DNA of 64,000 nucleotides, taken from DASSQJ01 sp963726295. Its GTDB lineage: Bacteria > Actinomycetota > Actinomycetes > Actinomycetales > Dermatophilaceae. This document shows, in pieces, positions 43,237 through 51,738 of the stretch. Position numbers and translations under genes: made by a program. Below the pieces are notes generated by a model. That model made no database searches, was not told the origin of the DNA, and saw nothing but the letters and a program-made list of their open reading frames with translations. How positions within the stretch are numbered: the first letter of the stretch is position 1; the number at the start of each line of letters is the position of its first letter. The stretch is from assembly GCA_963726295.1 (NCBI GenBank), contig CAVSBW010000001.1, forward strand, positions 868,001 to 932,000, written 5' to 3'.

Positions 43237-45363
43237 ATGCCGAGCCCGACCCCTCCGACCGCCCCGCGTCGCACCCACGTCCGCGAGCACCACGGCCACG
43301 CCGTCGAGGACCCGTACGCGTGGATGAAGGACCTCGAGGACCCTGTGCTCCTCGCCCACCTCGAGGCCGAGAACGCCTACGCCGAGGCGCGTACGGCCCA
43401 CCTCGACGGCCTGCGGACGAGCCTGTTCGACGAGATCCGCTCACGGGTCAAGGAGACCGACCTGTCGGTCCCCGTGGCCAGCGGCCCGTGGTGGTACTTC
43501 GCCCGAACGACCGAGGGCCGTCAGTACGCCTCCCAGGTGCGGGTCCCGCTCACCGACCCCGCCCACCGTCCCGACCCCGAGGGCGGGCCGGCCGAGGGTG
43601 AGCAGGTCATCGTCGACGGCAACGTCGAGGCCGGCGACAGTGAGTTCTTCTCGGTGGGCGCGATGACCGTCAGCTCCGACCACCGCCTCGTGGCCTTCGC
43701 CACGGACACCACCGGCGACGAGCGCTTCGACCTCGTCGTGCGCGACATCGCGAGCGGCGAGGTGCTGGACCGCTCACTCACCGGCATCGGCTACGGCTGC
43801 GAGTTCAGCCGCGACGCCGACGTCGTCTTCTACACCCGCCTCGACGACGCCTGGCGGCCGCACCAGCTGTGGCGGCACCGGGTGGGTGGCGACCCGGCCG
43901 AGGACGTCCTCGTGCACCAGGAGGACGACGAGCGCTTCTGGATGGGGATCAACAGCTCGCGGGACGAACGGTGGCTGGTGCTCGGCCTGGGGTCCAAGAC
44001 GACCTCCGAGGTGCACCTGCTGCCCTCGGACGACCCGGAGGGCGAGTGGCGGGTCGTGGCGCCCCGACGCGACGGCGTCGAGTACGACGTCGAGCCGGCC
44101 GGTGACCGCCTGCTCGTCGTGCACAACACCGACGACCCCGACGCCGACCTGGCGTGGGCCCCGATCGACGCCACCGACCACACCCAGTGGGTGCCGTGGC
44201 TCTCCTCGGGCGAGGGCGAGCGGTTCGTCGGCGTCGACGCGTTCGACCGCGCCACCGTGCTCACCCTGCGGACCGGGGGCCTGACCGCCCTGCGCGTCCT
44301 CCCGCGCGACGCGGCCGCCGAGTCCGGCCACGGCGAGGCCTGGGACATCCGGGTCGACCAGCCCGTCCACACCATCGGCCTCGGCGACAACCCCGAGCCG
44401 GACCAGACCTCGGTGCAGGTGGTGCTCGAGTCGTGGACGACCCCGCGGTCGGTCCTCGACGTCGACCTCGCCACCGGCGACAGGACACTGCTCAAGCAGC
44501 AGCCCGTGCTCGGTGGCTTCGACCCCGCCGAGTACGCCGAGCACCTCGAGTGGGCCGAGGCCGCCGACGGCACCCGCATCCCCGTCTCGGTGGTCCGCCG
44601 CCGAGAGGTGGAGCCCGACGGCACCCACCCCGGCCTGGTCTCGGCGTACGGCTCCTACGAGCTCAGCTCGGACCCCTACTTCTCCGTGGCCCGGCTCTCC
44701 CTGCTCGACCGAGGGGTCGTCTACGCCGTCGCCCACGTGCGGGGGGGCGGTGAGATGGGCCGGCGCTGGTACGAGGACGGCAAGCTGCTCGCCAAGTCGA
44801 ACACGTTCTCCGACACCGTCGTCTGCGTCGAACACCTCGTCGACGCGGGATGGATGGCACGTGAACGGGTGGGGATCGAGGGCGGCTCGGCAGGGGGCTT
44901 GCTCGTCGGGGCGGTCCTCAACCTCGCCCCCGAGCGGTTCCGGGTGGCCCACGCCGCCGTGCCGTTCGTCGACGCCCTCTCGACGATCCTCCAGCCCGAG
45001 CTGCCGCTCACGGTGGGCGAGTGGGAGGAGTGGGGCAACCCGGTCGAGGATCCCGCGGTCTACGAGGCGATGCGCGCCTACACCCCGTACGAGAACGTCC
45101 GCGCCGAGCCGTACCCGGCCGTGCTCGCCACGAGCAGCCTGCACGACACCCGGGTCTACGTCACCGAGCCCGCGAAGTGGGTGGCCCGGCTGCGGGAGAC
45201 GGTCACCAGCGACCCCGAGAAGCGCCCCGTGCTGATGCGCACCGAGATCGCCGCGGGCCACGGAGGTCGCAGCGGACGCTACGCCGCGTGGGAGCAGATC
45301 GCCTGGGAGTGGGCGTTCGTGCTCGACCAGCTGGGCGCCACCGAGGTGCTGCCTCGGGGGTGA
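43237..45363 (+). CDS. Oligopeptidase B (prolyl oligopeptidase family, S9A)
   Basis: This 708-residue cytosolic serine peptidase cleaves short peptides after basic residues. An N-terminal HVREHHGHAVEDPYAWMKDLEDP and a seven-bladed propeller (about 80-415) lead to the hydrolase domain. The catalytic triad is Ser551 (GIEGGSAGGLLVG), Asp637 (SSLHDTRVYVTEPAKW) and His675 (AAGHGGRSGRY). HVRGGGEMGRRWYEDGK is also diagnostic. Its mRNA is probably leaderless. The last codons and stop are part of an imperfect duplicated segment. Confidence 0.95.
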   Translation: MPSPTPPTAPRRTHVREHHGHAVEDPYAWMKDLEDPVLLAHLEAENAYAEARTAHLDGLRTSLFDEIRSRVKETDLSVPVASGPWWYFARTTEGRQYASQVRVPLTDPAHRPDPEGGPAEGEQVIVDGNVEAGDSEFFSVGAMTVSSDHRLVAFATDTTGDERFDLVVRDIASGEVLDRSLTGIGYGCEFSRDADVVFYTRLDDAWRPHQLWRHRVGGDPAEDVLVHQEDDERFWMGINSSRDERWLVLGLGSKTTSEVHLLPSDDPEGEWRVVAPRRDGVEYDVEPAGDRLLVVHNTDDPDADLAWAPIDATDHTQWVPWLSSGEGERFVGVDAFDRATVLTLRTGGLTALRVLPRDAAAESGHGEAWDIRVDQPVHTIGLGDNPEPDQTSVQVVLESWTTPRSVLDVDLATGDRTLLKQQPVLGGFDPAEYAEHLEWAEAADGTRIPVSVVRRREVEPDGTHPGLVSAYGSYELSSDPYFSVARLSLLDRGVVYAVAHVRGGGEMGRRWYEDGKLLAKSNTFSDTVVCVEHLVDAGWMARERVGIEGGSAGGLLVGAVLNLAPERFRVAHAAVPFVDALSTILQPELPLTVGEWEEWGNPVEDPAVYEAMRAYTPYENVRAEPYPAVLATSSLHDTRVYVTEPAKWVARLRETVTSDPEKRPVLMRTEIAAGHGGRSGRYAAWEQIAWEWAFVLDQLGATEVLPRG

Positions 45364-45402
45364 CCCCCGGCCGACTGCCTCGCGGGGGTGACCTCCGGCC
45401 GT
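45349..45402. repeat. Imperfect tandem duplication at the 3' end of the oligopeptidase gene
   Basis: 45349-45374 and 45375-45402 are near copies (CTGCCTCG[C]GGGGGTGACC..., one with a 2-base length difference). The first copy contains the gene's final codons and TGA. Non-coding otherwise. Confidence 0.7.
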
Positions 45403-45421
45403 CCGACGCGGTGGCGGGGCG

Positions 45422-46282
45422 TCAGCGGGTGAGGAGGAGGGGACAGCTGCTGCGGCCCATGAGCTGCAGCGCGACCGAACCGACGTGCAGCCCCGGGAAG
45501 CCCCCGCGGCCGCGGCTGCCGACGACGAGCAGGTTCGCGCCCTCACTGCGGTCCTTGAGAGCGGCGACCGGCTCGGCGCTCACGACCTGGTACTCGACCT
45601 TTACATCGGGGTGGGCCCGGCGCTCGTCGCCGAGGGCGGCATCGACCTTCTTCTCCAGCTGGGCGGCGTAGTCCTCCCAGCTCGACGCGTGGGTGAGGGT
45701 CGGGTCGGCCGCACTACGCGCCTGCCACGCGTGCACCACCTGCAGCGAGCCGCCCACGATCGCCGCCTCGCGGTGGGCCGCCTGCACGGCGTGCATCGAG
45801 TGCTCCGAGCCGTCGACCCCGGCGACGATGCGGCCACCGGGCACGGGCTCCCCGGACGACTCGTGGCCGACGACGAGGACGGGGCACCGGGCGTGCGTGA
45901 CGACCTGCATCGCGGTGGGGCCGATGCTCGCCTGGCTGAGGATGCCGTGGCCGGTCGCCCCGACCACCACGAGCGCCGCCGTGCGCGAGGCGGCGACGAG
46001 GGCCTGGCTGGCATAGCCGTCCTGGAGGGCCTTGACCACCTTGAGGTCCGGGTGCATCGAGTGGGCGCGCGCCACGGCGCTGTCGAGCAGCTGGTCCCCG
46101 TGCTCGGTGACCACGGTCCGGTCCGAGAGCGCCCCGAAGCCGAGCATCGGGAGGTCGGGGGCGAACGCGTGGAGCACCTGGAGGGTCATGCCGCGGCTGC
46201 TCGCGAAGTGCGAGGCCTGCGCCACGGCAGCCTTCGAGTTGGGGGAGCCGTCGACTCCGACGACCACACGAGAGACGCTCAT
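45422..46282 (-). CDS. Tandem universal stress protein (two UspA domains)
   Basis: This 286-residue protein carries two Usp domains. Domain 1 (about 3-143) ends VVVGATGHGILSQASIGPTAMQVV, the G-2x-G-9x-G ATP-binding pattern. Domain 2 (about 150-286) starts RIVAGVDGSEHSMHAV and ends VVGSRGRGGFPGLHVGSVALQL. Such proteins bind ATP and respond to hypoxia or redox stress in actinobacteria, with no known enzymatic reaction. I chose ATG 46282, where family homology starts (VSRVVVGVDGSPNS); the frame upstream is spurious. It converges on the oligopeptidase gene. Confidence 0.94.
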   Translation of the reverse strand: MSVSRVVVGVDGSPNSKAAVAQASHFASSRGMTLQVLHAFAPDLPMLGFGALSDRTVVTEHGDQLLDSAVARAHSMHPDLKVVKALQDGYASQALVAASRTAALVVVGATGHGILSQASIGPTAMQVVTHARCPVLVVGHESSGEPVPGGRIVAGVDGSEHSMHAVQAAHREAAIVGGSLQVVHAWQARSAADPTLTHASSWEDYAAQLEKKVDAALGDERRAHPDVKVEYQVVSAEPVAALKDRSEGANLLVVGSRGRGGFPGLHVGSVALQLMGRSSCPLLLTR

Positions 46283-46496
46283 CGCGTGTCCTTCCGGTAC
46301 GGGTCGGTCGCGTCGGCGGGTTCGCCGGCCGGTGCGGGGGGCGAACCCGCCGTCGTGGGATCGGGTCCCACTCTCCGACCGTTCCACGCGGGCCCCGTGC
46401 GCGCAAGGATCGAGGTCACACAGGATGTTGTGAGTCTGCTGGACGCCGGCCGGGAGGCCCGCCGCCCGATCGCGCGGGCGCCCGGTGGACGGGCCG

Positions 46497-46502
46497 TAGG
46501 GT
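46497..46502 (+). promoter_or_regulatory. -10 box of mtnA (leaderless-type)
   Basis: TAGGGT ends 6 nt before the mtnA ATG. Confidence 0.6.
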
Positions 46503-46508
46503 GCGTCC

Positions 46509-47552
46509 ATGAGCCTGGTGACCCTCGAGTGGGACGACGACGCCGGCACCGACGGCCGCGGCGCCCTGCGCCTGCTCGACCAGACGCTGCTGCCGGCGCG
46601 TACGGAGTACCGGGTCGTGGAGACCACGGAGGCCCTCGTCGCCGCCATCCGGGAGCTGGCCGTGCGGGGGGCGCCGGCCCTGGGGGTGGCCGGGGCGATG
46701 GGGGTGGTGCTCGCGATGGACGAGGGCGCGCGCGAGGGCTGGGACGACGCCGGGGTGGCGGCCGCGATCGACGCGGTGCGGGCGGCGCGGCCCACGGCCG
46801 TGAACCTGGCCTGGGGGGTCGACCGCGTGCGCCCGCTCGTGGGGCGGGGACGCGACGCGGTCCTGGGCGCCGCGCGGCAGGTGGCGGCCGAGGACGAGGC
46901 GGCCAACCGCGAGCTGTCGCGTCGTGCGGCGGACTGGCTGCTTGAGCGGGTCGACCGGCCCCGGCTTCGGGTGCTCACCCACTGCAACGCCGGGACCCTG
47001 GCGACCGCGGGCTGGGGTACCGCCCTCGGTGTGGTCCGTGAGCTGCGTGACCGCGGCCGACTGGAGTTCGTCTACGCCGACGAGACCCGTCCGTTGCTCC
47101 AGGGGGCGCGGCTGACGGCCTACGAGCTCGCCGACGAGGGCATCCCGCACGCCGTCCAGGTCGACGGTGCGGCGGCCTCGACCATCGTGCGCGGGCTCGT
47201 CGACTGTGCGGTCGTCGGTGCCGACCGGGTCGCCGCCAACGGCGACGTCGCCAACAAGGTCGGCACCCTCGGGGTGGCGCTGGCCTGTCGCGAGGCCGGG
47301 GTTCCGCTGCTCGTCGCGGCACCGTGGTCGACGGTCGACCTCGGCACACCGGACGGGGCGGCCATCGAGATCGAGGAACGGGCGGGGGACGAGGTGGTCG
47401 TGCTGGGAGGCACCCGGACCGCGCCCGAGGCGTCACCGGGGTTCAACCCGGCCTTCGACGTGACGCCTGCCCGGTTCGTGGACGCGGTCGCGACCGAGCA
47501 CGGGGTGCTCGAGCCGAGGGTGGGGCGCACCCCGGCGACGCACGGGTCATGA
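46509..47552 (+). CDS. mtnA: S-methyl-5-thioribose-1-phosphate isomerase MtnA
   Basis: This 347-residue enzyme of the methionine salvage pathway converts methylthioribose-1-phosphate to methylthioribulose-1-phosphate. Family motifs: ELAVRGAPALGVAGAMGV, LTHCNAGTLATAGWGTALGV (catalytic Cys region), VYADETRPLLQGARLTAYEL, and VVGADRVAANGDVANKVGT with the catalytic Asp. Length is normal. No other salvage gene is adjacent, so it may act alone or with the class II aldolase-like gene at 49022, which resembles the next-step enzyme family only broadly. Confidence 0.95.
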   Translation: MSLVTLEWDDDAGTDGRGALRLLDQTLLPARTEYRVVETTEALVAAIRELAVRGAPALGVAGAMGVVLAMDEGAREGWDDAGVAAAIDAVRAARPTAVNLAWGVDRVRPLVGRGRDAVLGAARQVAAEDEAANRELSRRAADWLLERVDRPRLRVLTHCNAGTLATAGWGTALGVVRELRDRGRLEFVYADETRPLLQGARLTAYELADEGIPHAVQVDGAAASTIVRGLVDCAVVGADRVAANGDVANKVGTLGVALACREAGVPLLVAAPWSTVDLGTPDGAAIEIEERAGDEVVVLGGTRTAPEASPGFNPAFDVTPARFVDAVATEHGVLEPRVGRTPATHGS

Positions 47553-47559
47553 CCTGATC

Positions 47560-47584
47560 ACCTTCATTCTCGCTAAATGAAGGT
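47560..47584. promoter_or_regulatory. Palindromic operator before the SatD-like gene
   Basis: A perfect 9-bp inverted repeat (ACCTTCATT / AATGAAGGT) with a 7-bp spacer. The right arm touches the first base of the -10 box TAATAT. The segment is strikingly A+T-rich for this genome. Bound protein would cover the promoter. The HTH of the SatD-like protein is the obvious candidate. Confidence 0.75.
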
Positions 47585-47589
47585 AATAT
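47584..47589 (+). promoter_or_regulatory. -10 box of the SatD-like gene (leaderless-type)
   Basis: TAATAT ends 6 nt before the ATG at 47596 and overlaps the operator by one base. Confidence 0.65.
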
Positions 47590-47595
47590 CTACAT

Positions 47596-48246
47596 ATGGC
47601 TCGAATGAAGTCTCCGTCTTCACTCTATGTCGTCATCGGCGACATCGTGGGATCCCGTACCGCCGACGACCGGCGACGCGTGCACGACCACCTCGTCGAC
47701 GCCCTGGACACCGTGCGCGAGATCGTTCCTCCACGACGGGGGATGCGGGTGACGGTGGGCGACGAGCTCCAGGGCGTCTACGCCACACTGGGCGAGGCCC
47801 TCGACGCGACCTTCCTCCTGCGGCTGCACGCCCTTCCGGAGGTCGATGTCCGCATCGGTGTCGGACGCGGGGAGGTGATGGTGCTCGAGGAGGCGCGCGG
47901 CATCGAGGACGGCCCGGGGTGGTGGGCGGCCCGCGACGCGGTCGAGGCGGCCGAGCGCGCGGCGGAGCAGGCCGCGACCCGCACCCTGAGGACGGTCTAC
48001 CGCAGCGCGGAGCCGGATCCGCGCAGGGACGCGGTCAACGCGGCACTGCTCTGTCGGGACCATCTGGTTGGCTCTGTCTCGGAACGGTCCGTCCGGCTGC
48101 TGAGGGGGCTCATGGAACCCGACACCACCCAGAAGGAGCTCGCCGCCCGCGAGGGCGTGAGCGCCTCCGCCGTGTCCCAGCGCGTGCGCTCCGACGGGCT
48201 GGGAGCGGTCGTCGCCGCCCAGGAGCTCCTGCGGGGGCTGGCGTGA
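47596..48246 (+). CDS. SatD family protein with C-terminal helix-turn-helix
   Basis: This 216-residue protein opens SLYVVIGDIVGSR, the SatD-family start, with VTVGDELQGVYATLGEAL and a cyclase-like alpha/beta core up to about 125. Residues about 165-205 (TQKELAAREGVSASAVSQRVR) form a clear helix-turn-helix. SatD was named from acid tolerance in Streptococcus; its biochemistry is unknown. The HTH suggests DNA binding, probably at the palindrome just upstream. Its TGA overlaps the GTG of the following membrane gene, so the pair is coupled. The ATG is preceded only by a -10 box. Confidence 0.85.
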   Translation: MARMKSPSSLYVVIGDIVGSRTADDRRRVHDHLVDALDTVREIVPPRRGMRVTVGDELQGVYATLGEALDATFLLRLHALPEVDVRIGVGRGEVMVLEEARGIEDGPGWWAARDAVEAAERAAEQAATRTLRTVYRSAEPDPRRDAVNAALLCRDHLVGSVSERSVRLLRGLMEPDTTQKELAAREGVSASAVSQRVRSDGLGAVVAAQELLRGLA

Positions 48247-49007
48247 CGTGGCTGGCCGTGTGGCTCGCCGGCGTGGGGCTCGCCGACCTGGTCCGCGCCG
48301 GTCGTCCCGCGGTCGCGCGGTGGGCCGTCCCGGCGGGGGTGGCCCTCGTCGTCGTCCTGGCCCTCGTCTCCGGGCTCACGGCCCCGGTCGACCTCGTCGT
48401 CCTCGCGGCGGCCCTGGTCACGCTGGGCCTGTGGGTGCGGTACTCGCGCCAGTCGCTGCAGACCGGTAGCGGGCACGTGGCCGCCCTCGCCTGGCTGGCG
48501 GCCGGGGCCGTGTGGTGTGTCGGCCTGTCGGGATGGGCGTCCACTCCCGGCGGACTGCTCGAGCAGTGGCTCACCTGGGCCGAGGTGCCGTTCGTGGGTG
48601 CCGCCACCCCACAGAGGGTGCTGCTCGTCCTCGGCCTGGTCCTGGTCAACCTCGCCACCGGTAACGTCCTCGTGCGGCTCGTGCTCGTCAGTGTCGGGGC
48701 CCTGCGTCCGGTGATCCACACCGACACCGGCGCCGGGCCCGAGGCCGCGGAGCAGCTGCGGGGTGGGCGACTGCTCGGGCCCATGGAGCGCCTCGTGATC
48801 ATCGGCCTCGGGCTCGCGGGGCAGCTCACCGCCGCGGGTCTGGTCATCGCCGCCAAGGGCCTGATCCGGTTCCCCGAGCTCCAGGCCAAGCGCAGCGAGA
48901 CCACGGCCGTCGACGGTGTCGGCATCGACGCGGTCACCGAGTACTTCCTCGTCGGCTCGTTCGTCTCGTGGATCCTCGCCCTGGCCAGCCTGGCCCTCGC
49001 GCACTGA
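48243..49007 (+). CDS. DUF3307/SatE-like multi-pass membrane protein
   Basis: This 254-residue protein has about seven hydrophobic helices. The C-terminal part has GRLLGPMERLVIIGLGLAG, VIAAKGLIRFPELQ and TEYFLVGSFVSWILAL, matching the recurring pattern of DUF3307 membrane proteins that accompany SatD. The GTG start overlaps the satD-like stop by 4 bp. The function is unknown. Coupling argues that it acts with the SatD-like protein, perhaps as a membrane sensor or transporter, which is inference. Confidence 0.75.
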   Translation: MTWLAVWLAGVGLADLVRAGRPAVARWAVPAGVALVVVLALVSGLTAPVDLVVLAAALVTLGLWVRYSRQSLQTGSGHVAALAWLAAGAVWCVGLSGWASTPGGLLEQWLTWAEVPFVGAATPQRVLLVLGLVLVNLATGNVLVRLVLVSVGALRPVIHTDTGAGPEAAEQLRGGRLLGPMERLVIIGLGLAGQLTAAGLVIAAKGLIRFPELQAKRSETTAVDGVGIDAVTEYFLVGSFVSWILALASLALAH

Positions 49008-49021
49008 GATGCCGGTGGTGG

Positions 49022-49654
49022 TCAGACGGTGATGATGCGGCCGCGCCACTCCTGGGGGAAGTCCGCAGTCGTGTCCCCGGCCACGAGCAGTCGGTAGGTC
49101 ATCATCGCCGCCTCCTCGAGGTTGAGGGCGCGTCGCAGCGCCATGGCCACGGTGTCCCCCAGCGCGGAGCAGCCATGGTGTGCGAGGACGACCGCGTCGT
49201 GGTCTCGGGCCGCCTCGGCCGCGGCATCCGCCAGCTCCCCGGAGCCGGAGGAGAGGAAGGGCACCCGGCCCGCGCTGCCGACGTAGAACTGGTGGTCGAG
49301 CGTGGTGAAGCGGATCGGGGCGCCCAGCAGGTCGACGAGCAGCACGTGCTGGGGGTGCAGGTGGACCACTGCGGCGACGTCGTCCCGCATCGCGTAGGTG
49401 CGCTGGTGCAGCATCCACTCCACGGAGGGTCGTACCGCCCCGCCCACCTGCTCGCCGCCCACGGTCAGCTCGGCGAAGTCGTCGTCGGTCAGCCGGTCCA
49501 GCCACGTGCCGGTGCCGGTCACCAGGAAGCGGTCCGTGCCCGGGAGCCGGGCCGACAGGTTGCCGCCACTGGCCTGTACGAGCCCGCGCTCCACGACGTG
49601 CCGTCCGGCGTCGCGGAGCTGGGTCAGCAGGTCGGAGCGGGTCACATCGGACAT
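49022..49654 (-). CDS. Class II aldolase / adducin-family protein
   Basis: This 210-residue protein of the class II aldolase fold has QASGGNLSARLPGTDRFLVTGTGTW near the N-terminus (phosphate-binding SGGNxS). The zinc ligands are in AVVHLHPQHVLLV and the later VVLAHHGCSALGD. Relatives are fuculose-phosphate aldolase, ribulose-5-phosphate epimerase and MtnB, so the exact reaction is open. ATG 49654 is where homology starts. A GATGAT box 6 nt upstream (49661-49666) may be a weak leaderless promoter. It converges with the membrane gene. Confidence 0.85.
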   Translation of the reverse strand: MSDVTRSDLLTQLRDAGRHVVERGLVQASGGNLSARLPGTDRFLVTGTGTWLDRLTDDDFAELTVGGEQVGGAVRPSVEWMLHQRTYAMRDDVAAVVHLHPQHVLLVDLLGAPIRFTTLDHQFYVGSAGRVPFLSSGSGELADAAAEAARDHDAVVLAHHGCSALGDTVAMALRRALNLEEAAMMTYRLLVAGDTTADFPQEWRGRIITV

Positions 49655-49721
49655 GGGCCGATCATCCCGCACCCGGACGCGGGGCACCGGACATCGCGCG
49701 CGACGCCGGCTCCTCCGCGCG

Positions 49722-49756
49722 CGACGGCGCCACCCCGTGCGGGGATGGCGCCGTCG
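49722..49756 (-). terminator. Hairpin terminator after hsp20
   Basis: A 15-bp stem with one bulged base (CGACGGCGCCA...CCCC, loop GTGC) starts about 20 bp past the hsp20 stop on the minus strand. Confidence 0.8.
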
Positions 49757-49775
49757 GGCCCCGGGTCGGGTCGGG

Positions 49776-50222
49776 TCAGGTGTGGGCCGGCTCCTCGTGC
49801 GCCTCGCCCTTGATGACCTGGTGGCCACCGCCATGGTTCACCGAGATCTTGCGAGGGCGGGCCTCCTCGGCGACCGGGATGGTGAGGGTCAGGACCCCGT
49901 CGGAGTAGTCGGCGCTGATCCGGTCGAGGGCGACGCCGTAGCCGAGGGTCAGCTGCCGGGCGAAGGTGCCGGTGGGGCGCTCGTGCGAGAGCCACTGGAC
50001 GTCGTCCTCGGGGTGCTGGGGGCGCTCGGCCCGGATGGTGAGGGTGCGGTCCTCGACATCGACGTCGACGGTGCTCGGGTCGACACCCGGCAGGTCGACC
50101 TTCGCGACGAAGGTCTCCCCCGTGCGGTAGAGGTCCATCGGCATCGCGGTGCTGGCCGGGGAGCGCAGGGTGCCCGAGAGCATGCGGTCGAGGTCGCGGA
50201 ACGGGTCGAAGGTCGTGGTCAT
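49776..50222 (-). CDS. Small heat-shock protein, Hsp20/alpha-crystallin family
   Basis: This 148-residue ATP-independent holdase starts MTTTFDPFRDLDRML. The alpha-crystallin domain covers about 28-125 (MDLYRTGETFVAKVDLPGV, DGVLTLTIPVAEE with the G-x-L motif). Its oligomers bind unfolding proteins in the cytoplasm. The upstream region contains a perfect HAIR element, so expression should be repressed by HspR and released by heat shock. A TTGACA -35 candidate (reading on the minus strand, 50322-50317) lies behind the HAIR. Confidence 0.95.
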   Translation of the reverse strand: MTTTFDPFRDLDRMLSGTLRSPASTAMPMDLYRTGETFVAKVDLPGVDPSTVDVDVEDRTLTIRAERPQHPEDDVQWLSHERPTGTFARQLTLGYGVALDRISADYSDGVLTLTIPVAEEARPRKISVNHGGGHQVIKGEAHEEPAHT

Positions 50223-50272
50223 GGTGTGTGTCCTCCGTGGTGCTGGGGGCGGTCGGCGCCCCGATGGTCGTT

Positions 50273-50293
50273 CTTGAGTGAGAACGACTCAAG
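50273..50293. promoter_or_regulatory. HAIR element (HspR operator) upstream of hsp20
   Basis: CTTGAGT-N7-ACTCAAG, an exact match to the HspR-associated inverted repeat known from Streptomyces and Mycobacterium. It is 51 bp before the hsp20 ATG. Confidence 0.95.
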
Positions 50294-50439
50294 TTTGCGA
50301 CTTGTTCCCGACTCATGTCAAGCAGTCGAACGGCACCGGGTGCCGTCACGCGGTGACGTCCCGGGACCCTGACCCGCCCGTGCGGCACCCGCGGCTCCTA
50401 GGCTTCCCGTGACGTCCACGAGCAGGGAGGAAGGCGCCG

Positions 50440-51210
50440 GTGTCGTACTTCGAGCGCACGGGGGAGCGGCACTTCCGTGCCACCGAGCACACCAGTGGCG
50501 CGTGGCGGGAGGACGAGCAGCACGTGGCACCGGCCCTCGGCCTGCTGGCGCACGTCGTCGACCGCGACCGGCGCGACCGGCGGGACGACGACTTCGTCGC
50601 CGCGCGGCTCTCCTACGACATCTTCGGGACCGTCCCGGTCGACGTCGTCGAGGTGGGCGTCCGGGTGCTGCGCCCGGGCCGCACCATCGAGCTCGTCGAG
50701 GCCGAGATGCGGCACGGTGGACGGACCATCGTGCTGCTGCGGGCGTGGCTCCTCGAGCCTCGCGACACCAGCAACCTCGCCGGCACGCCGTTCGAGCCGC
50801 TGCCGCCTCGTGGGGACCTGCCGGTGTGGCGGCCGGCGCAGGCGTGGCCGGGCGGCTTCATCCGATCGGTCGAGCTGTACCGCCACCTCGAGGAACCCGG
50901 TCGTGGCTGGTTCTGGGCGCGCGCGACCGAGCCGCTCGTCGCGGGTGAGGAGGTGAGTGCGTGGGCCCGCGCGGCGGGGCTGCTCGACATCGCGAACGGC
51001 ATGACCGTGCGTGCGGACCCCGCGGCGGTGCACTTCCCCAACATCGACCTGACCGCCCACCTCCTGCGCGAGCCCGTGGGGGAGTGGCTCGGGGTGGACG
51101 CGTCGGTGACGTTCGGCCGCGACGGGGTCGGGATGACCAGCAGCCGCCTGCACGACGCGACCGGCCCGCTCGGCACCCTCGTGCAGTGCCTCACCGTCCG
51201 GCCCCGCTGA
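50440..51210 (+). CDS. Acyl-CoA thioesterase family protein (TesB-like double hot-dog)
   Basis: This 256-residue protein has two hot-dog halves. The N-terminal half (about 1-115) includes SYDIFGTVPVDVVEVGVRVLRPGRTIELVEAEM, the long strand typical of the thioesterase-like superfamily. The C-terminal half (about 150-256) includes NIDLTAHLLREPVGEWLGVDA and GPLGTLVQCLTVRP. It probably hydrolyses acyl-CoA esters; the substrate is unknown. The GTG start follows GGGAGGAAGG. It is divergent from hsp20, so the HAIR region could affect it, but the operator is nearer to the hsp20 start. Confidence 0.85.
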   Translation: MSYFERTGERHFRATEHTSGAWREDEQHVAPALGLLAHVVDRDRRDRRDDDFVAARLSYDIFGTVPVDVVEVGVRVLRPGRTIELVEAEMRHGGRTIVLLRAWLLEPRDTSNLAGTPFEPLPPRGDLPVWRPAQAWPGGFIRSVELYRHLEEPGRGWFWARATEPLVAGEEVSAWARAAGLLDIANGMTVRADPAAVHFPNIDLTAHLLREPVGEWLGVDASVTFGRDGVGMTSSRLHDATGPLGTLVQCLTVRPR

Positions 51211-51243
51211 GCCCCTCTCCCGTCGCGGCGGGTGGACCCGCCC

Positions 51244-51636
51244 TCAGAACGTGAACAGGCAGATGCGGAAGGTCGCCTCGGACCACGACCAGGCGTCCTG
51301 CGCGAGCAGGGCCACGGGCAGGACGGCCGCGAGCGCGAACCCGAGGGTCCGCCTGCGGTGGCGTGACCTGGCGACGGCGAGCAGCCACGGTGCGACCAGG
51401 AAGCACACCCAGGCGGCCAGGGCCTTGGCGGCGCTGAGGTCGCCGGCGGTCGGGGGCTCGACGTCGCAGATCCCGGCGTACTGCAGCGAGAGCGTGAGGT
51501 CGACGAGGAGCGCGAGTGCGGCCGTGGCGAGCACCGCCAGCACCGCCCCCACCCACATGGCCGGACGCCAGCCCGCCCACCGGAGGGTGACCGGGGGGCG
51601 CCGCAGGGAGGGAGGCGAGGGGTCGACGTCGGTCAC
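51244..51636 (-). CDS. Small hydrophobic membrane protein
   Basis: I do not recognise this 130-residue protein. It has three predicted membrane helices at about 27-50 (MWVGAVLAVLATAALALLV), 73-90 (LAAWVCFLVAPWLLAVA) and 97-113 (LGFALAAVLPVALLA). A Pro/Arg-rich cytoplasmic N-terminus and a basic loop RSRHRRR lie between helices 2 and 3, so the N-terminus is probably inside. One Cys near each end (CDVEPP and RICLF) could form a disulfide. The GTG start lacks a clear Shine-Dalgarno sequence. No functional hint comes from the neighbours. Confidence 0.65.
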   Translation of the reverse strand: MTDVDPSPPSLRRPPVTLRWAGWRPAMWVGAVLAVLATAALALLVDLTLSLQYAGICDVEPPTAGDLSAAKALAAWVCFLVAPWLLAVARSRHRRRTLGFALAAVLPVALLAQDAWSWSEATFRICLFTF

Positions 51637-51738
51637 CCGCCTACCATCACACTGCCCCCAGGCCGGCGGCCTGAGCCCCCGGGCTCATCCCGTCAGGCGC
51701 GCGGCCGGGCTGACGCAGGGGCTCTCGTGTCCGGCGCG

